Positions 20,301 to 29,394 of a DNA stretch of 64,000 bases are shown piece by piece. Below the pieces are notes generated by a model. It saw only the letters and a list, made by a program, of their open reading frames with translations, searched no databases and had not been told where the DNA came from. A program made the translations under genes and the position numbers. The DNA comes from Laspinema palackyanum D2a (lineage in GTDB: Bacteria; Cyanobacteriota; Cyanobacteriia; Cyanobacteriales; Laspinemataceae). Position 1 is the stretch's first letter, and each line of letters opens with the position of its first letter. The DNA lies in NCBI GenBank assembly GCA_025370845.1, contig JAMXFF010000001.1, positions 276,162-340,161 on the forward strand, read 5' to 3'.

Positions 20301-22166
20301 GTTGGCGTTACCGCCATCTTGGGCGCTAGATCCCATGCCGCGTCGGGCAAAGGTTTCCCAAATCAGTTTTTGGTTTGCACCGCCGTAGCGGTTGCGATCG
20401 GCAAGCAGAATGGCATCGCGGGCTTGGAGGAAGGTCGGATTGGCAGGTTGGAGTTTAAGTCCATCCATCACCAACTGAATGGCTTTGTTATTGCCTTCAT
20501 TCCCGGTATAGATGTCGCCGAAGCTGTCGTTTACGCCATCTTGGTTAGGGTCAACGAAGTTCCAATACAAATCGATGAGGGTGGCGGCCCAAACTTCCCC
20601 GATCCGGTGCGGATTTTGCTTTTCTGGATCTGTCGTGAGGTAGTTGTTAATATCCCCATAACTGTGAGTCTCGGGCTGAACATTAAAACCCTGGACAGTT
20701 AGGGAGAAGTTGTAGGGGCGACTGCGAACGCCGTTAGGAGAGAAAGCATAGGATCCGAGCGTATAGGGGATGTTACGGTTATTGGTAGGTTTGCGGGTTA
20801 ATGCAAAGGCAAAGAAGTCACCCCACCCTTCTCCCATGCCCGCAGATTGTAGATGTTCGAGGGCGATGTCATTATTTGGACCTCCGGTGAGTCGATTCGT
20901 GACGCCGTGAGCGTACTCATGTAAAAGAATCTCGCTGTCCAGATCAGTGGAGCGCAACTGACCCCCGGACGGAGGATCGGAAGCATACATCTGCATCCGA
21001 GGGGCGGTTCCATCCGTTGGAGTGGCAAAGTTGGCATTGTTACGAGTGCCTTTGTCAAAGGCATCTAATACTTCGGCGACGACTCCATCGCCCCCTTCCC
21101 CACCTTTGCCATAGTTGTTGAACTGGAAGTTCCCGGCAGCTTCGGTAAAGCCATAGCGATAAAAGATATCGTGGGCAATATTTGTCCAGTAGAAGGTGTT
21201 CGTAATGACGGCATTCAGGTTATCGGCTGAATCCGCTCCTAAACTGGGATTAAAGGGAAAATTAAAGTTGAGAGTTGGCCCTCCATTGGGACTGTAGCCG
21301 GGGCGATCGTCTCCATCTTTGTCTTCATAGGCATAAACGTTGTTGCCTCGGGTGATGGTGTACTCGGCACCCGGTTGTTCATCGGTATCGTGCCAACCAT
21401 AAGGGGAGGCGGCTGGATTCGCCCGATGGGGATTGCTAATGAGCGCGGGTGGAGACTCGATTGGACCGAGATCGGGTAAGCGAACGACGTTGTAATTGGC
21501 ATCGGGGGCGTTGGCATGGGCAGCGTAGCGATGCTCTCGCAGCACTTCCCCGGTTTGGGCGTCGATGTTGATTTCTCCCCAATCGCTGCTGGATTGGGTG
21601 CTATCCAGGGTGACATTCCAGACGAGGCGAATTTCTCCATTGTCCTGGATGTCGTACACCAGTTTGGCGGGGATGTTGCTTTTGGAGATATTTCCCCCGG
21701 CAAAGATGATTTCGTTGGGGGTGCTGTCGCTATCGCTATTTTCGGCGATCGCCAGTTCCCCTTCTAAGACTAAGCCCCACTGCGATGCAGCGGTTTGAAC
21801 GGCTTGTTGGGCATTAACGGTAGGAGTGGCGTTGTTGAGACTCTCTACACCCCGCCCAAATCGGTTGCCGATGCTGAGAATTTGACCGTTTTCTGTAATG
21901 GCAATATTGAGCGTACTATTTTCAACCGCCAGTCCGTTGATTTGCTGTTGCAAATATAGATAAGTTGTCCCGTCTGTCTCATGTTGAGCGGTGACCGTAA
22001 CGTTTTCTACATCTGCTGCACTTAGCCCTAATATCTCATAGTTTTGCCGGATATAGTTGAGGCTAATATCCAGTGGTGGTGCCTCGGAAGGTTCGCTTAA
22101 GTAACCATTAGGATTGAAGATAAATCCGGAATTGTTGGATGGAGACAAATCAAAATCTGAGGACAT
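17382..22166 (-). CDS. M36 (fungalysin-type) metalloprotease with Calx-beta and RTX repeats
   Basis: Very large (1594 residues) predicted exoprotease. N-terminal FTP/PepSY-like propeptide (about residues 25-210); M36 catalytic domain with zinc motif HEYAH (His416, Glu417, His420) and the downstream GEGWGDF segment carrying the third ligand; five Calx-beta repeats (about 642-1272), each ending in an ENDD-like turn; a Ser/Pro/Gly linker; a block of RTX nonapeptide repeats of the GGxGNDxLxG type (about 1339-1490) that should bind Ca2+; and an RTX-type C-terminal tail. There is no Sec signal peptide, which fits type I secretion through a C-terminal RTX signal. No type I exporter genes are nearby. 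The GGTGGG ribosome-binding site precedes the ATG. The adhesion-like repeats suggest retention at the cell surface or sheath. Confidence 0.9.
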   Translation of the reverse strand: MSSDFDLSPSNNSGFIFNPNGYLSEPSEAPPLDISLNYIRQNYEILGLSAADVENVTVTAQHETDGTTYLYLQQQINGLAVENSTLNIAITENGQILSIGNRFGRGVESLNNATPTVNAQQAVQTAASQWGLVLEGELAIAENSDSDSTPNEIIFAGGNISKSNIPAKLVYDIQDNGEIRLVWNVTLDSTQSSSDWGEINIDAQTGEVLREHRYAAHANAPDANYNVVRLPDLGPIESPPALISNPHRANPAASPYGWHDTDEQPGAEYTITRGNNVYAYEDKDGDDRPGYSPNGGPTLNFNFPFNPSLGADSADNLNAVITNTFYWTNIAHDIFYRYGFTEAAGNFQFNNYGKGGEGGDGVVAEVLDAFDKGTRNNANFATPTDGTAPRMQMYASDPPSGGQLRSTDLDSEILLHEYAHGVTNRLTGGPNNDIALEHLQSAGMGEGWGDFFAFALTRKPTNNRNIPYTLGSYAFSPNGVRSRPYNFSLTVQGFNVQPETHSYGDINNYLTTDPEKQNPHRIGEVWAATLIDLYWNFVDPNQDGVNDSFGDIYTGNEGNNKAIQLVMDGLKLQPANPTFLQARDAILLADRNRYGGANQKLIWETFARRGMGSSAQDGGNANSLQVTEAVDLPANLTPPSSTGTLVFTKDSYTVVEGSEGVNNATVIKVARIGGTSGVASVNVGVVEGGTATGGSSSPADYNNTQFPIKIEFADGEGGEKEVSIPILGDTTFEPNETINLQLGRAIGANLGSRLSTTLFLENDDSPAAGTLEFAAANSSGAEGSSGSAVDTVVATIKRTNGTEGQVSVKVQLQTYSGSDAQEATAGSDYTNNLPITVTFASGETEKEVKIPIVGDIIPESNEFISLKLVEPTGGATLGNLSSTAYTITNDDNPPAPGTFEFASVVNSGVEGNSGNPQDTVVAKVQRTGGSDGTATVDVVLDTNFTDATEGEDFTNPLPITLTFNPGETQKDVVIPIVADTDFEPDDFVSLVLKNPTGGAIISEEKFYTDYTIENDDADPTANTGVIEFTEIFSEGEEGDGGSTDTVVAKLKRTGASEGVVTVDVLFDSDFSDVTPNEDFINNLPITITFEDGDTAEKEVVIPIVGDTVSEEDEFLGLLLDNPTGGATIGENFYADYGIINDDGSPGILEFTSTVFSDPEGNSNTTSRVVAEVQRTGGTAGEVSVQVLYDDFLAGESDTAVPGNDFTNNLPITITFADGDTAIKKVEIPIAGDTLFEEDEFLDLQLASPTGGAELGEELFTSYAIENDDREFVPPPINAPLNPLTPPTLPDSPSENNNSGTDSPGSGSSGSESPNTVVPGIVFPTPTPNSGTVPIAGTNEDDVIFGTDAAEAIAGLGGNDFLYGRESNDNLSGDEGNDLLHGNQGNDFLNGGSSDDWIHAGQGNDAILGDQGNDVLFGDLGNDLIFGGNDNDFLNGNQGDDSLDGGAGMDTLHGGQGNDILIGSSGNDFLYGDKGDDTVVGVDTRSATPGQGEIDFLTGGEGSDLFVLGDSTRVYYDGDSNGGYAILTDFNAAQDRIQLKGSAANYLLFSYVDEGSNLPRTDIYLDKPGTETDELIGVVQGVSDLSLQGNYFNFV

Positions 22167-23089
22167 ATTTTCTACCCACCTAATCAGTGATAAGGATTAT
22201 TGAGCCATAGATACATTAGCTGTTCTCCCTATCTTCCTTGGCTCTAGAAGACAGAAGAGAAGAAATCAAGACAATCGGCTCTGAAACCGCGTGGGGCTGT
22301 CCTTAATCCCACTCGGGTTATGAATCGCAAGTTTCGATGGCAGGAGAAAACTCACATTCTCTCATCATCCCGGTGGATGATGAGATGATCTCAACATTTT
22401 TCCGAAAAAATTAGGAGCATCGATTAAGAAGAGATTCGGGGAATGTAGCGCACTACTGCGATCGCTTTCCCTAAAACTCTCTAAAACTATGACTCACAGG
22501 ATCTCATTAAATTGGAACAATTTATTTTGCCCGAGGGGATCGAGCCAGTGCTTCTCACCCTGTTGTGTTGCGAATGCCATGCTCGGCTATCTTGCCCCGG
22601 GGCAATTAGCTAAACATCTTGGTTTTTTTCATGTTCCGTTCCTGTAAATACCATCCTGACTGGGATATATTTTACATTCCGCAGGTTAGATAGGTTCCTA
22701 AAGAATTTAGGCCGTTTGAACCTCTGGAGAAGGCCATACTCTAACCTTTACTAACACTTAGGCTCTATAAAGCCCCCAGTTTTTTCTGAGGCTTTTAAGG
22801 TCATAACGCTTAGGGAGTCAATACTTCAGACTTTAAATGCCCCAAAATATATTGAAAATAGAAATAGATCGGCGGAATCTGAGATATACAATGTTTAATA
22901 CCATGTGTATTCTATCGGTGTCAATGTTTAGAGTGTAAATTTATGTAAAGTCTGTAGAAATTAACAAATCCTTAAATTTTCGTGAACCGGGAACTTATTA
23001 GGATAAAATAATAGGTTAATTTTTCAACTTAGAAAAGCCAGGAATGCTGATGGCGATCACTTGTGGACACAGGGAGGGTAACAACAGGA
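22167..23089. other. gene-free region upstream of the M36 protease
   Basis: About 0.9 kb with no coding frame. It becomes AT-rich from about 22600. It contains the palindrome at 22360-22385 and a smaller one (CCTAAAGAATTTAGG) at 22697-22711. The protease promoter should lie in the part closest to 22166. Confidence 0.5.
22360..22385. promoter_or_regulatory. 11-bp perfect inverted repeat upstream of the M36 protease
   Basis: TCTCATCATCC (22360-22370) and GGATGATGAGA (22375-22385) are exact complements around the loop CGGT. It lies about 190 bases before the protease start. No T-run follows on either strand, so a protein-binding site or an RNA hairpin in the leader is as likely as a terminator. 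The function is inferred from position only. Confidence 0.45.
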
Positions 23090-23137
23090 CAAATACAGAG
23101 GGTGCGTTAGGTTCGGCTAACGCACCCTCTGTATTTG
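23090..23137. repeat. perfect 21-bp hairpin just after the KGK gene
   Basis: Positions 23090-23110 are the exact reverse complement of 23117-23137, with the six-base loop GTTCGG. The core GGTGCGTTAG/CTAACGCACC is a palindrome known from many cyanobacterial intergenic regions (from memory). It starts 9 bases past the KGK stop codon and can serve as transcript end or stabiliser, although no T-run follows. Confidence 0.8.
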
Positions 23138-23145
23138 CCTAACAG

Positions 23146-23436
23146 CTATTCACGCTTAACGGGAAAAGCCTCAGCAATTTGATTCATGGGAGTTGGAGAA
23201 CTTTCCGTATCTTCGGGACAAAATTCAAGACGCAGTTGAACTTTCCCCCGTCGCCAGTATTTGCCCGGACTTAAGACTTCACATTCTAAGCCCTCGGTGA
23301 ATAAACTTTCTTCTTCTAATTTCGTTTGCAGCAAGTCCATGAGTTCACTGACTTTGAATGTGCATTGAAACATTAGATTGCTGCCACTGGTAGACAGGAC
23401 ATCTTCATTTCCGAGCGCCTCAAATTGCTGATCCAT
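23146..23436 (-). CDS. KGK domain-like small protein
   Basis: A 96-residue soluble protein. The central pattern, ending ECEVLSPGKYWRRGKVQLRL followed by an acidic tail, matches the cyanobacterial KGK family (usually W-x-K-G-K-V-x-x), here WRRGKV. The family has no established function. The ATG follows GGAGATAGAA, a good ribosome-binding site. It lies alone between a hairpin and ccsB, about 140 bases downstream of ccsB on the same strand. Confidence 0.75.
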   Translation of the reverse strand: MDQQFEALGNEDVLSTSGSNLMFQCTFKVSELMDLLQTKLEEESLFTEGLECEVLSPGKYWRRGKVQLRLEFCPEDTESSPTPMNQIAEAFPVKRE

Positions 23437-23572
23437 TTCTATCTCCGCGTTCTATTAATTTGACAGTTTCCCGGCTGCGGTTATGGGGTGGATATTCAGT
23501 TTTCGCGTAAAGGGCGATCGCCCTCTGAGAGCGACTCCTGATGGGACCCCATAACCGCTTTGTGCTGACGGT

Positions 23573-24652
23573 TTAGAAAAACCAACCGTAGGAATGCAGC
23601 CCTTTACCCAAAAGATTGACCCCAAGATAACAGATCCAGACTACGACAAACCCAGCGGCTGCCAAAATTGCTGGTTTTCGTCCTTGCCAACCTCGGGTAA
23701 TGCGCGCATGAAGATAGGCAGCAAAGACTAACCAGGTAATTAAAGCCCAGGTTTCTTTCGGGTCCCAACTCCAGTAGGAACCCCAGGCTTCATTTGCCCA
23801 AACTCCACCGGCAATAATGCCGATGGTGAGGAGGGGAAATCCTAATCCGATAATCCGGTAACTGATGTTATCCAGGGTGTCGGCGAGGCTGAGGCGTTGG
23901 GGAGAGAGGGAGGGCTGGAGGGTTGCGGTAGCCGGTTGTGCTGAGGTGTCAACTTGGACGACATCAAGAACCGCAACGTTGCCAGCGAGACCCTTGCCGT
24001 TGTTGTTGCCGGAGAATTCGGTGGCAAATTCCGGGGTGGGGGTTGGTCCTTCGACTGCGGGAACTGGGGTTCCTGCACGTTGGAGGCGGTAGCGATCGCT
24101 GCGATAGGACCCATTCCCAATGGAACTCCCGCGCAGTTCAATATTTTGACCGCGAGTCACGACTAAGAAGGCGATCGCCAGCAGAGAACCCACCATCAGG
24201 GTGGCATAACTGAGCATCATGACGCTGACGTGCATCATTAACCAGTTAGACTTCAACGCCGGGACGAGGGGTGCGGATTGCTGCATTTCCCCGGGTAACG
24301 TGAGGGCGGCAAAGGCGGTAATTGCCATTGCCACTGGGGCAGTGGCAACTCCAACTAACCGACTGCGGCTCATATTTTCCGCAATGAGATGAATCGTGGT
24401 AATTCCCCAGACGAGGAAAAATAGGGATTCATAGAGGTTACTTAAGGGAAAATATCCCGCTTCGATCCATCTGGCACCAAGAAGGGTGGCGATGCAGAGA
24501 TTGGCGATCGCCATGCCACTGGTCCCCAAGGGCCACAAAGCGGGAATTCCCGGAAATGCTGCACCTATCCAATACAACAACATGGTGATGAATAGGACGC
24601 AGAAGGAAGTATTGTCTAGCCAATTCTGAAGGCTACTGAGGTCCACAAGCAT
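23573..24652 (-). CDS. ccsB: cytochrome c biogenesis protein CcsB/CcsA (system II)
   Basis: Integral membrane haem-handling subunit that, with its Ccs1/ResB partner, delivers haem to apocytochromes c in the thylakoid lumen. About eight hydrophobic helices are visible, and the tryptophan-rich WWD-type signature [18 protein letters not shown] lies near residues 289-306. A Pro/Thr/Ala-rich insert (about 190-245) separates helices. I give the ATG at 24652, but a GTG two codons later (24646) is better spaced from GGGAG and would match the usual start of the family. Its partner gene is not in the window. Confidence 0.93.
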   Translation of the reverse strand: MLVDLSSLQNWLDNTSFCVLFITMLLYWIGAAFPGIPALWPLGTSGMAIANLCIATLLGARWIEAGYFPLSNLYESLFFLVWGITTIHLIAENMSRSRLVGVATAPVAMAITAFAALTLPGEMQQSAPLVPALKSNWLMMHVSVMMLSYATLMVGSLLAIAFLVVTRGQNIELRGSSIGNGSYRSDRYRLQRAGTPVPAVEGPTPTPEFATEFSGNNNGKGLAGNVAVLDVVQVDTSAQPATATLQPSLSPQRLSLADTLDNISYRIIGLGFPLLTIGIIAGGVWANEAWGSYWSWDPKETWALITWLVFAAYLHARITRGWQGRKPAILAAAGFVVVWICYLGVNLLGKGLHSYGWFF

Positions 24653-25294
24653 TCTCCCATCGGTTTAGATTGAGACATTCTAGTTATTTCCATCCTAACC
24701 ATTCTTGTGGCGGCTCAAACCTGTGAATTTGGCACCGGAGTTTTCAGGGGCGATCGCATTGGGGGATTTTTGGGCTGGAAAAAACCCACACCCTGAAGGG
24801 TGGGGCTATACGGACGAAGCCCGCCTGCGCGGGCTCAAGAGAAGCCCGCACCCTGAAGGGCTTACAAGAGTAGTTTTTTTACGTTCAGGGGGATTTGTCT
24901 CAAATTTAACTGCACCTCCGGTCCCCTCCCCTTGGCAAGGGGAGGGTTAGGGTGGGGTCCTCTTGACGCGCTTAAGCGCGTCAAGAGGAATGAGTGGGTG
25001 GAGATTTCACGCGCAAGCGCGATCGCGCTTGCGCGTAGTTGGACCAGCCTCCATACAGGCGCAATCGCTGCTCATAGTGCGTGAAGTGGCGGTAAGCGGA
25101 GCTATCCCGTAGGGAATCGCCACTTCACGGGGACCCCACCCTAACCCTCCCCTTGCCAAGGGGAGGGGACCGGAGGTGCAGTTTAGCGTAAAACACCTAC
25201 TGTTGTAAGACCCTGAAGGGTGGGGCTATACGGACGAAGCCCGCCTGCGCGGGCTAAAAAAGCGAAAACCGACTTTTACCAACCGGATTTGGTA
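24653..25294. other. repeat-filled gap between ccsB and the DUF3352 gene
   Basis: No coding frame. Almost the whole 640 bases is taken up by the nested palindromic element described at 24791-25255. Confidence 0.7.
24791..25255. mobile_element. nested palindromic element, copy 1 (MITE-like)
   Basis: A 45-bp direct repeat (24791-24835 and 25211-25255, identical) flanks a perfect 53-bp inverted repeat (24908-24960 against 25131-25183). Between the arms are three further palindromes: 26 bp perfect at 24961-24986, 28 bp perfect with a HIP1 core at 25009-25036, and a 12-bp stem at 25080-25091/25118-25129. No transposase is encoded. Relatives lie at 43371-43590 and 46741-47076. Non-autonomous mobile element is an inference from repeated, dispersed occurrence. 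Confidence 0.75.
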
Positions 25295-27127
25295 TTACTC
25301 GGGGTTACTAGGGGTCTCCACCTCTGGAGTGGCTGGTGCTACAGGCGCGGGAGAGGGGGTCGTCGGTTGTGCACTGGGAAGGGTGGCACCGGGGAGAGGT
25401 TGGGGGCTACCGGCTTTTTTCATCGCCACAAAGACTTGATAACGACTGGTGCGTTGGTTTTCGATCGCCGCAGTGACTCCGATCGCCCGCATGGCATTAA
25501 TGGCAATTTGTTGTTGGGGAGGCAGTTGCAACCATGCCGGAGTATTGGTATTGAGTGTGCGTTCCATATCCATGAAAAAATGGCCGTTGTTAGGAGTAAG
25601 TTCTAACGGGACCACGCTTTGGAATTGCTGACTCATGGCGAGGGGAGTTTGCGGTTTGGGGATAATCCTCTCAGCAACTGGGGCCAAAACACTGATAAAG
25701 GCTACATTCCCATCTAACCAACCGTGGTTCACGCTTACGGAACCATTTTGTGCCGTCCATTTCACTACAGGCTGTTCGCCAATCTGGACAGGTTCAACTT
25801 TAAAGTTATATTGTTCACTCATCACCTGATCCAGCTTAGCGAGAGTCGCTTCCCCCGCACGGCGATCGCTGGCTTGGACCATTAATACCACCCCGACGGG
25901 AAAAAACGAGGGATTGTTTTCTGGCGGTGGCATCATCGCCAGGGAAAATTCCCCCTGCATCCAGGGGAGTAAGTCTTTTTCTAAATCTAGGGTGGTGGTA
26001 TTTTGGATCGCGGTTTTTAACCAGTCAGGATTAATCGGTGCGAGGGGATTGGTTGCCACTCCTTGGCTATAATCTTGCCAGACGCGCTGTAAATTGCCTC
26101 CCGACATCATCATTAAGGTGTCCGCAGGGAGGCGCGTTGTCATGGTTTTGCCATTATTTTCGACGGCATATTTCCTTTCGCTATCCGGTTTGAGCCATGC
26201 TACGGTATCGAAGGAAATCCCTTCGGGTTGGAGGGTGATACTGGTGGCGAATCCTTGGTTTTGTTGCTGCTGGGCAATTTCTTCAGGCACAGCGCGATCG
26301 GAGTTGAGGGAGGCAACGGCAGCAGCGACGGGGACGTTCACATAAAAACGGCCAAAGGGTCGGGAGGTTTCAATTTTTTGCCATGCAGCGATCGCACCGG
26401 GTGCATCAACGATGGAGGGTTCGCCAAGGAAGGTGTCGATCGCGCGGTTGATGGTTTCGCTATCCTTGGCGATCGCTAAATAGCGCCCATCGATAACGGT
26501 GACTGAAAAGCGATTCTCATCGGACACCCCTTGGGTTTCTTTAATTTCTATATTTTTGTAAGTCCGAGGGACCCATCTGCCGCCTTGTGGAGGTTGGGCG
26601 GATTCTAGTATTTGCTTGGCGCGATTGGGGTTGGCGATCGGTAACACCATCAGCAGAGACTGGCGACCCGAAAATGCTGCGGGTGATGGCACTATTTCGT
26701 TATCTTCCCCAGAGGCATTCACCGGGAAGGGGGGTAAGAACCCCAGGGTAACTTCGGACCCTACCCAAGGTTGAATGTCTTGTTCATACTGGAATCCATT
26801 GGCGGTGAGGTAGCGATCGCGCAACTGCACCAGGTAGTTATTCAGCAACTGTTGGCTTTCCGGGGTGCCAAATTCGCGCATTCTTTGCCACTGTCCCGCA
26901 TCGGTGGTGAGGGAAAGGGTCATCAACGCATCTTCAGGGATCAGTTCGGCACCCACTGGAATCTCAGGTAAAGGCCGTTTTTGGGCGATCGCCCAGAATG
27001 CCGTAATTGCTCCACCGAGTAACAGGACCGCAGCAACAGCGGCGATCCCAATGGAAACTTTTTGTTTCTCCAGTTTGAATTTGGGGGTCTCTTTGGTGTC
27101 TTGGGTCTCAGAGTTAGTCTCAGACAT
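25295..27127 (-). CDS. DUF3352 family membrane-anchored protein
   Basis: A 610-residue protein with a short charged N-terminus, one transmembrane helix (about residues 29-47, IGIAAVAAVLLLGGAITAF) and a large exported domain that matches the cyanobacterial DUF3352 family. The C-terminus is a Pro/Ala/Thr-rich tail. The function of the family is not known. I chose the ATG at 27127 (MSETNSETQ) over an upstream start at 27202, because it places the charged segment directly before the membrane helix as usual for the family. Flanked downstream by the repeat element of 24.8-25.3 kb. Confidence 0.8.
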   Translation of the reverse strand: MSETNSETQDTKETPKFKLEKQKVSIGIAAVAAVLLLGGAITAFWAIAQKRPLPEIPVGAELIPEDALMTLSLTTDAGQWQRMREFGTPESQQLLNNYLVQLRDRYLTANGFQYEQDIQPWVGSEVTLGFLPPFPVNASGEDNEIVPSPAAFSGRQSLLMVLPIANPNRAKQILESAQPPQGGRWVPRTYKNIEIKETQGVSDENRFSVTVIDGRYLAIAKDSETINRAIDTFLGEPSIVDAPGAIAAWQKIETSRPFGRFYVNVPVAAAVASLNSDRAVPEEIAQQQQNQGFATSITLQPEGISFDTVAWLKPDSERKYAVENNGKTMTTRLPADTLMMMSGGNLQRVWQDYSQGVATNPLAPINPDWLKTAIQNTTTLDLEKDLLPWMQGEFSLAMMPPPENNPSFFPVGVVLMVQASDRRAGEATLAKLDQVMSEQYNFKVEPVQIGEQPVVKWTAQNGSVSVNHGWLDGNVAFISVLAPVAERIIPKPQTPLAMSQQFQSVVPLELTPNNGHFFMDMERTLNTNTPAWLQLPPQQQIAINAMRAIGVTAAIENQRTSRYQVFVAMKKAGSPQPLPGATLPSAQPTTPSPAPVAPATPEVETPSNPE

Positions 27128-27570
27128 GATGTTACCGAGCGTCAGGAGTGCAATTGACAATTTAACGTAAACTGTTACTTTCTTTCGGGTATCCTCCCCC
27201 AATTCTCAACAATCAGGGATCCGCCCACAGGCATACCCCCGTTGGTGGGGAGTACCGGAACCAACTGTAGGAAGAATCAAAGGGAGGGAATACCCGGGTT
27301 TTTTGAGTAGCAATTTCAGGGACTATTTTACATCCCTGGGGTGAATCCATAGGACAGGGGTACGGTATTCGATAAAAGGGACAAAAAACTCGGTTTCACC
27401 GCCCACAGAAAGCGGCAAATTGCTACGGATTTTATCAAAAAACTTGGGATTTTTCCCAATGCTGTACTGACCCAGTAGACGGAATTAGAGTGAAAATCAG
27501 TTCCGCTTGGTTTCATCGGATTTAGCCTAAATGGGGTGCTTTTCTGTTGATTCGGGCAGTCCCATTTTTT
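27128..27570. other. gene-free region between the DUF3352 gene and cofH
   Basis: About 440 bases with no protein-like frame and no clear terminator. It should contain the DUF3352 promoter. Confidence 0.4.
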
Positions 27571-28722
27571 TTAAGGGCAAATGGGGGCAGTTATAGGGTG
27601 ATAAAGGGTATTTCTTTGTTGGTACGGGCGGTTAATTGCGGTAATCGCCGATCGCAGGGTTTCCGGTTCCATACAGCTTCCCCCTTTCGCCCCGGCCATT
27701 GTTGTAATATGTTCTTCCATTAGAGTGCCGCCAATATCGTTACATCCCCAGTTGAGGGCTTTGGTTGCTCCCTCTAATCCCAGTTTGACCCAACTGGGTT
27801 GATGATTGGAAATCCAGTTACCGAGGAAGATTCGGGAAACCGCAGTTAGGAGCAAGGTATTGGACAGAATGGGTTGATCTCGACCGACGCGACGGCGCAA
27901 GGGGGCGGGGGCTTGTTCTCCTACAAAGGGGAGTAAAATAAATTCGGTAATTTGGGCGGGATAGTGGCGATCGCAGGCAGTTTGTTGCAGCGATCGCAAT
28001 TTTTCTAAATGGTCGATTTGTTGCTGTGGCGTTTCAATATGTCCGCACAACATCGTGCTCGTTGTAGGTAATCCCAAACGATGGGCTGTACTGACAATTT
28101 CTAGCCAAGTTTCAGTATTAATTTTTTCCGGGCAAATAATATTTCGGATGCGATCGTCCAAGACTTCCGCAGCAGTTCCTGGCATAGAACCCACTCCCGC
28201 CTCCTGCAACGTGGCGATCGTCTCCTCATAGGTTATCTGGTCTTCCCGGGCAATAAACTGGACTTCTTGGGGAGAAAAAGCGTGCAAGTGCAAATCCGGA
28301 AATTCATCTTTAATTGTCCTCACTAACTTCAGATAATAGGGTAAGGATTTTCCATCAATTTTAGCCTCCAAATGCAAACCGCCCTGCATACAAATTTCCG
28401 TTGCTCCCCGTTGTACTGCATCGGTTGTTTTTTCCAGGATTTTTCCCCAATCTAGCCAAAAGGCTCCCTCTTCATCCGCATCCCTGCGAAAGGCACAGAA
28501 ACTACAATGTTGCTCGCAAATGTTGGTAAAGTTAATATTTCGGTTAATCACATAAGTAACCGAATTACCCGATTGTTTTTGCCGGAGTTCATCCGCAACC
28601 TGGGCAATAGTCGTCACCTGTTCCGGGTCAGTTTCTTGGAGTAAAAATTCCCCTTCTTCTGGAGAAATATCGGTTCCCGATAAAGCCCGGGATAGAATAG
28701 CATCAACAGTTTTTAAAGTCAT
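27571..28722 (-). CDS. cofH: FO synthase subunit 2 (7,8-didemethyl-8-hydroxy-5-deazariboflavin)
   Basis: Radical SAM enzyme that joins tyrosine to 5-amino-6-ribitylaminouracil; CofG then completes the deazaflavin FO, the chromophore of cyanobacterial photolyases. The 4Fe-4S motif CEQHCSFC lies near residues 69-76, followed by [12 protein letters not shown], typical of CofH rather than CofG or MqnE. I chose the ATG at 28722 (383 residues); the frame is open to a TTG at 28743, but the family starts at [10 protein letters not shown]. No good ribosome-binding site is visible at either start. cofG is not in the window, as is common for cyanobacteria where the two genes are unlinked. Confidence 0.92.
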   Translation of the reverse strand: MTLKTVDAILSRALSGTDISPEEGEFLLQETDPEQVTTIAQVADELRQKQSGNSVTYVINRNINFTNICEQHCSFCAFRRDADEEGAFWLDWGKILEKTTDAVQRGATEICMQGGLHLEAKIDGKSLPYYLKLVRTIKDEFPDLHLHAFSPQEVQFIAREDQITYEETIATLQEAGVGSMPGTAAEVLDDRIRNIICPEKINTETWLEIVSTAHRLGLPTTSTMLCGHIETPQQQIDHLEKLRSLQQTACDRHYPAQITEFILLPFVGEQAPAPLRRRVGRDQPILSNTLLLTAVSRIFLGNWISNHQPSWVKLGLEGATKALNWGCNDIGGTLMEEHITTMAGAKGGSCMEPETLRSAITAINRPYQQRNTLYHPITAPICP

Positions 28723-29394
28723 GGAATTAAGGTGGATTAACAAACATGAATGTTAGAATTTCAGACTGCAAAAATATTGCCTAATTACTTAAAACATAGT
28801 CCCCAAAAGGAGGAGTTGTCCAATTAAATTAATACGGTGCAATACCCGTCACTAGGTGGGGAATTAATTTGCGTTCTAAGTAGAATTGCCCTGTCAAAAT
28901 TTTACCCAAGATTTCCTAAAGTATCGAGCCAGTTTTATCATAGAGCGAACCTTAATCCTTCAGGCAATGGATCCCAGACTGATAATCGGGTAGTGGGAGC
29001 CAGAAAGCTGGCTTTCTCTAAGTCAAATTAATTTAGACTGTCTCTATTCCCAGGACAAAACATTGAGGGTTTGCCTAGATTGACTGCTTTTAGGGCAGTG
29101 GGTTGTGAAAAAATAGTTTTTAACCTTTACTGAAGGGTCGTCCTCGGGAAGAGTAGCCAGACTCCAGTGGAGGGTAAAAATTTGATCCGGGTAAACTGGG
29201 AGGAGAGGTTCCCAAAACATGACATGATGAAATGAGAATAAAATTACCGTTCCTTTCAAAAACCCCAGCAAGGCGTCATAATAGATACTTGCTCCTTGGG
29301 GTTCGATATTCCTGTAATCCAGATTGATTCCACTTGCTCATCGATTTTACCCCGAAGGGAAAATCCAACTATTGAGTTTGATTATTACAGATAA
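28723..29394. other. gene-free divergent promoter region cofH / glycosyltransferase
   Basis: About 670 bases between two divergent genes. Short frames on both strands have no ribosome-binding site or recognisable content. No strong hairpin seen. Confidence 0.45.
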
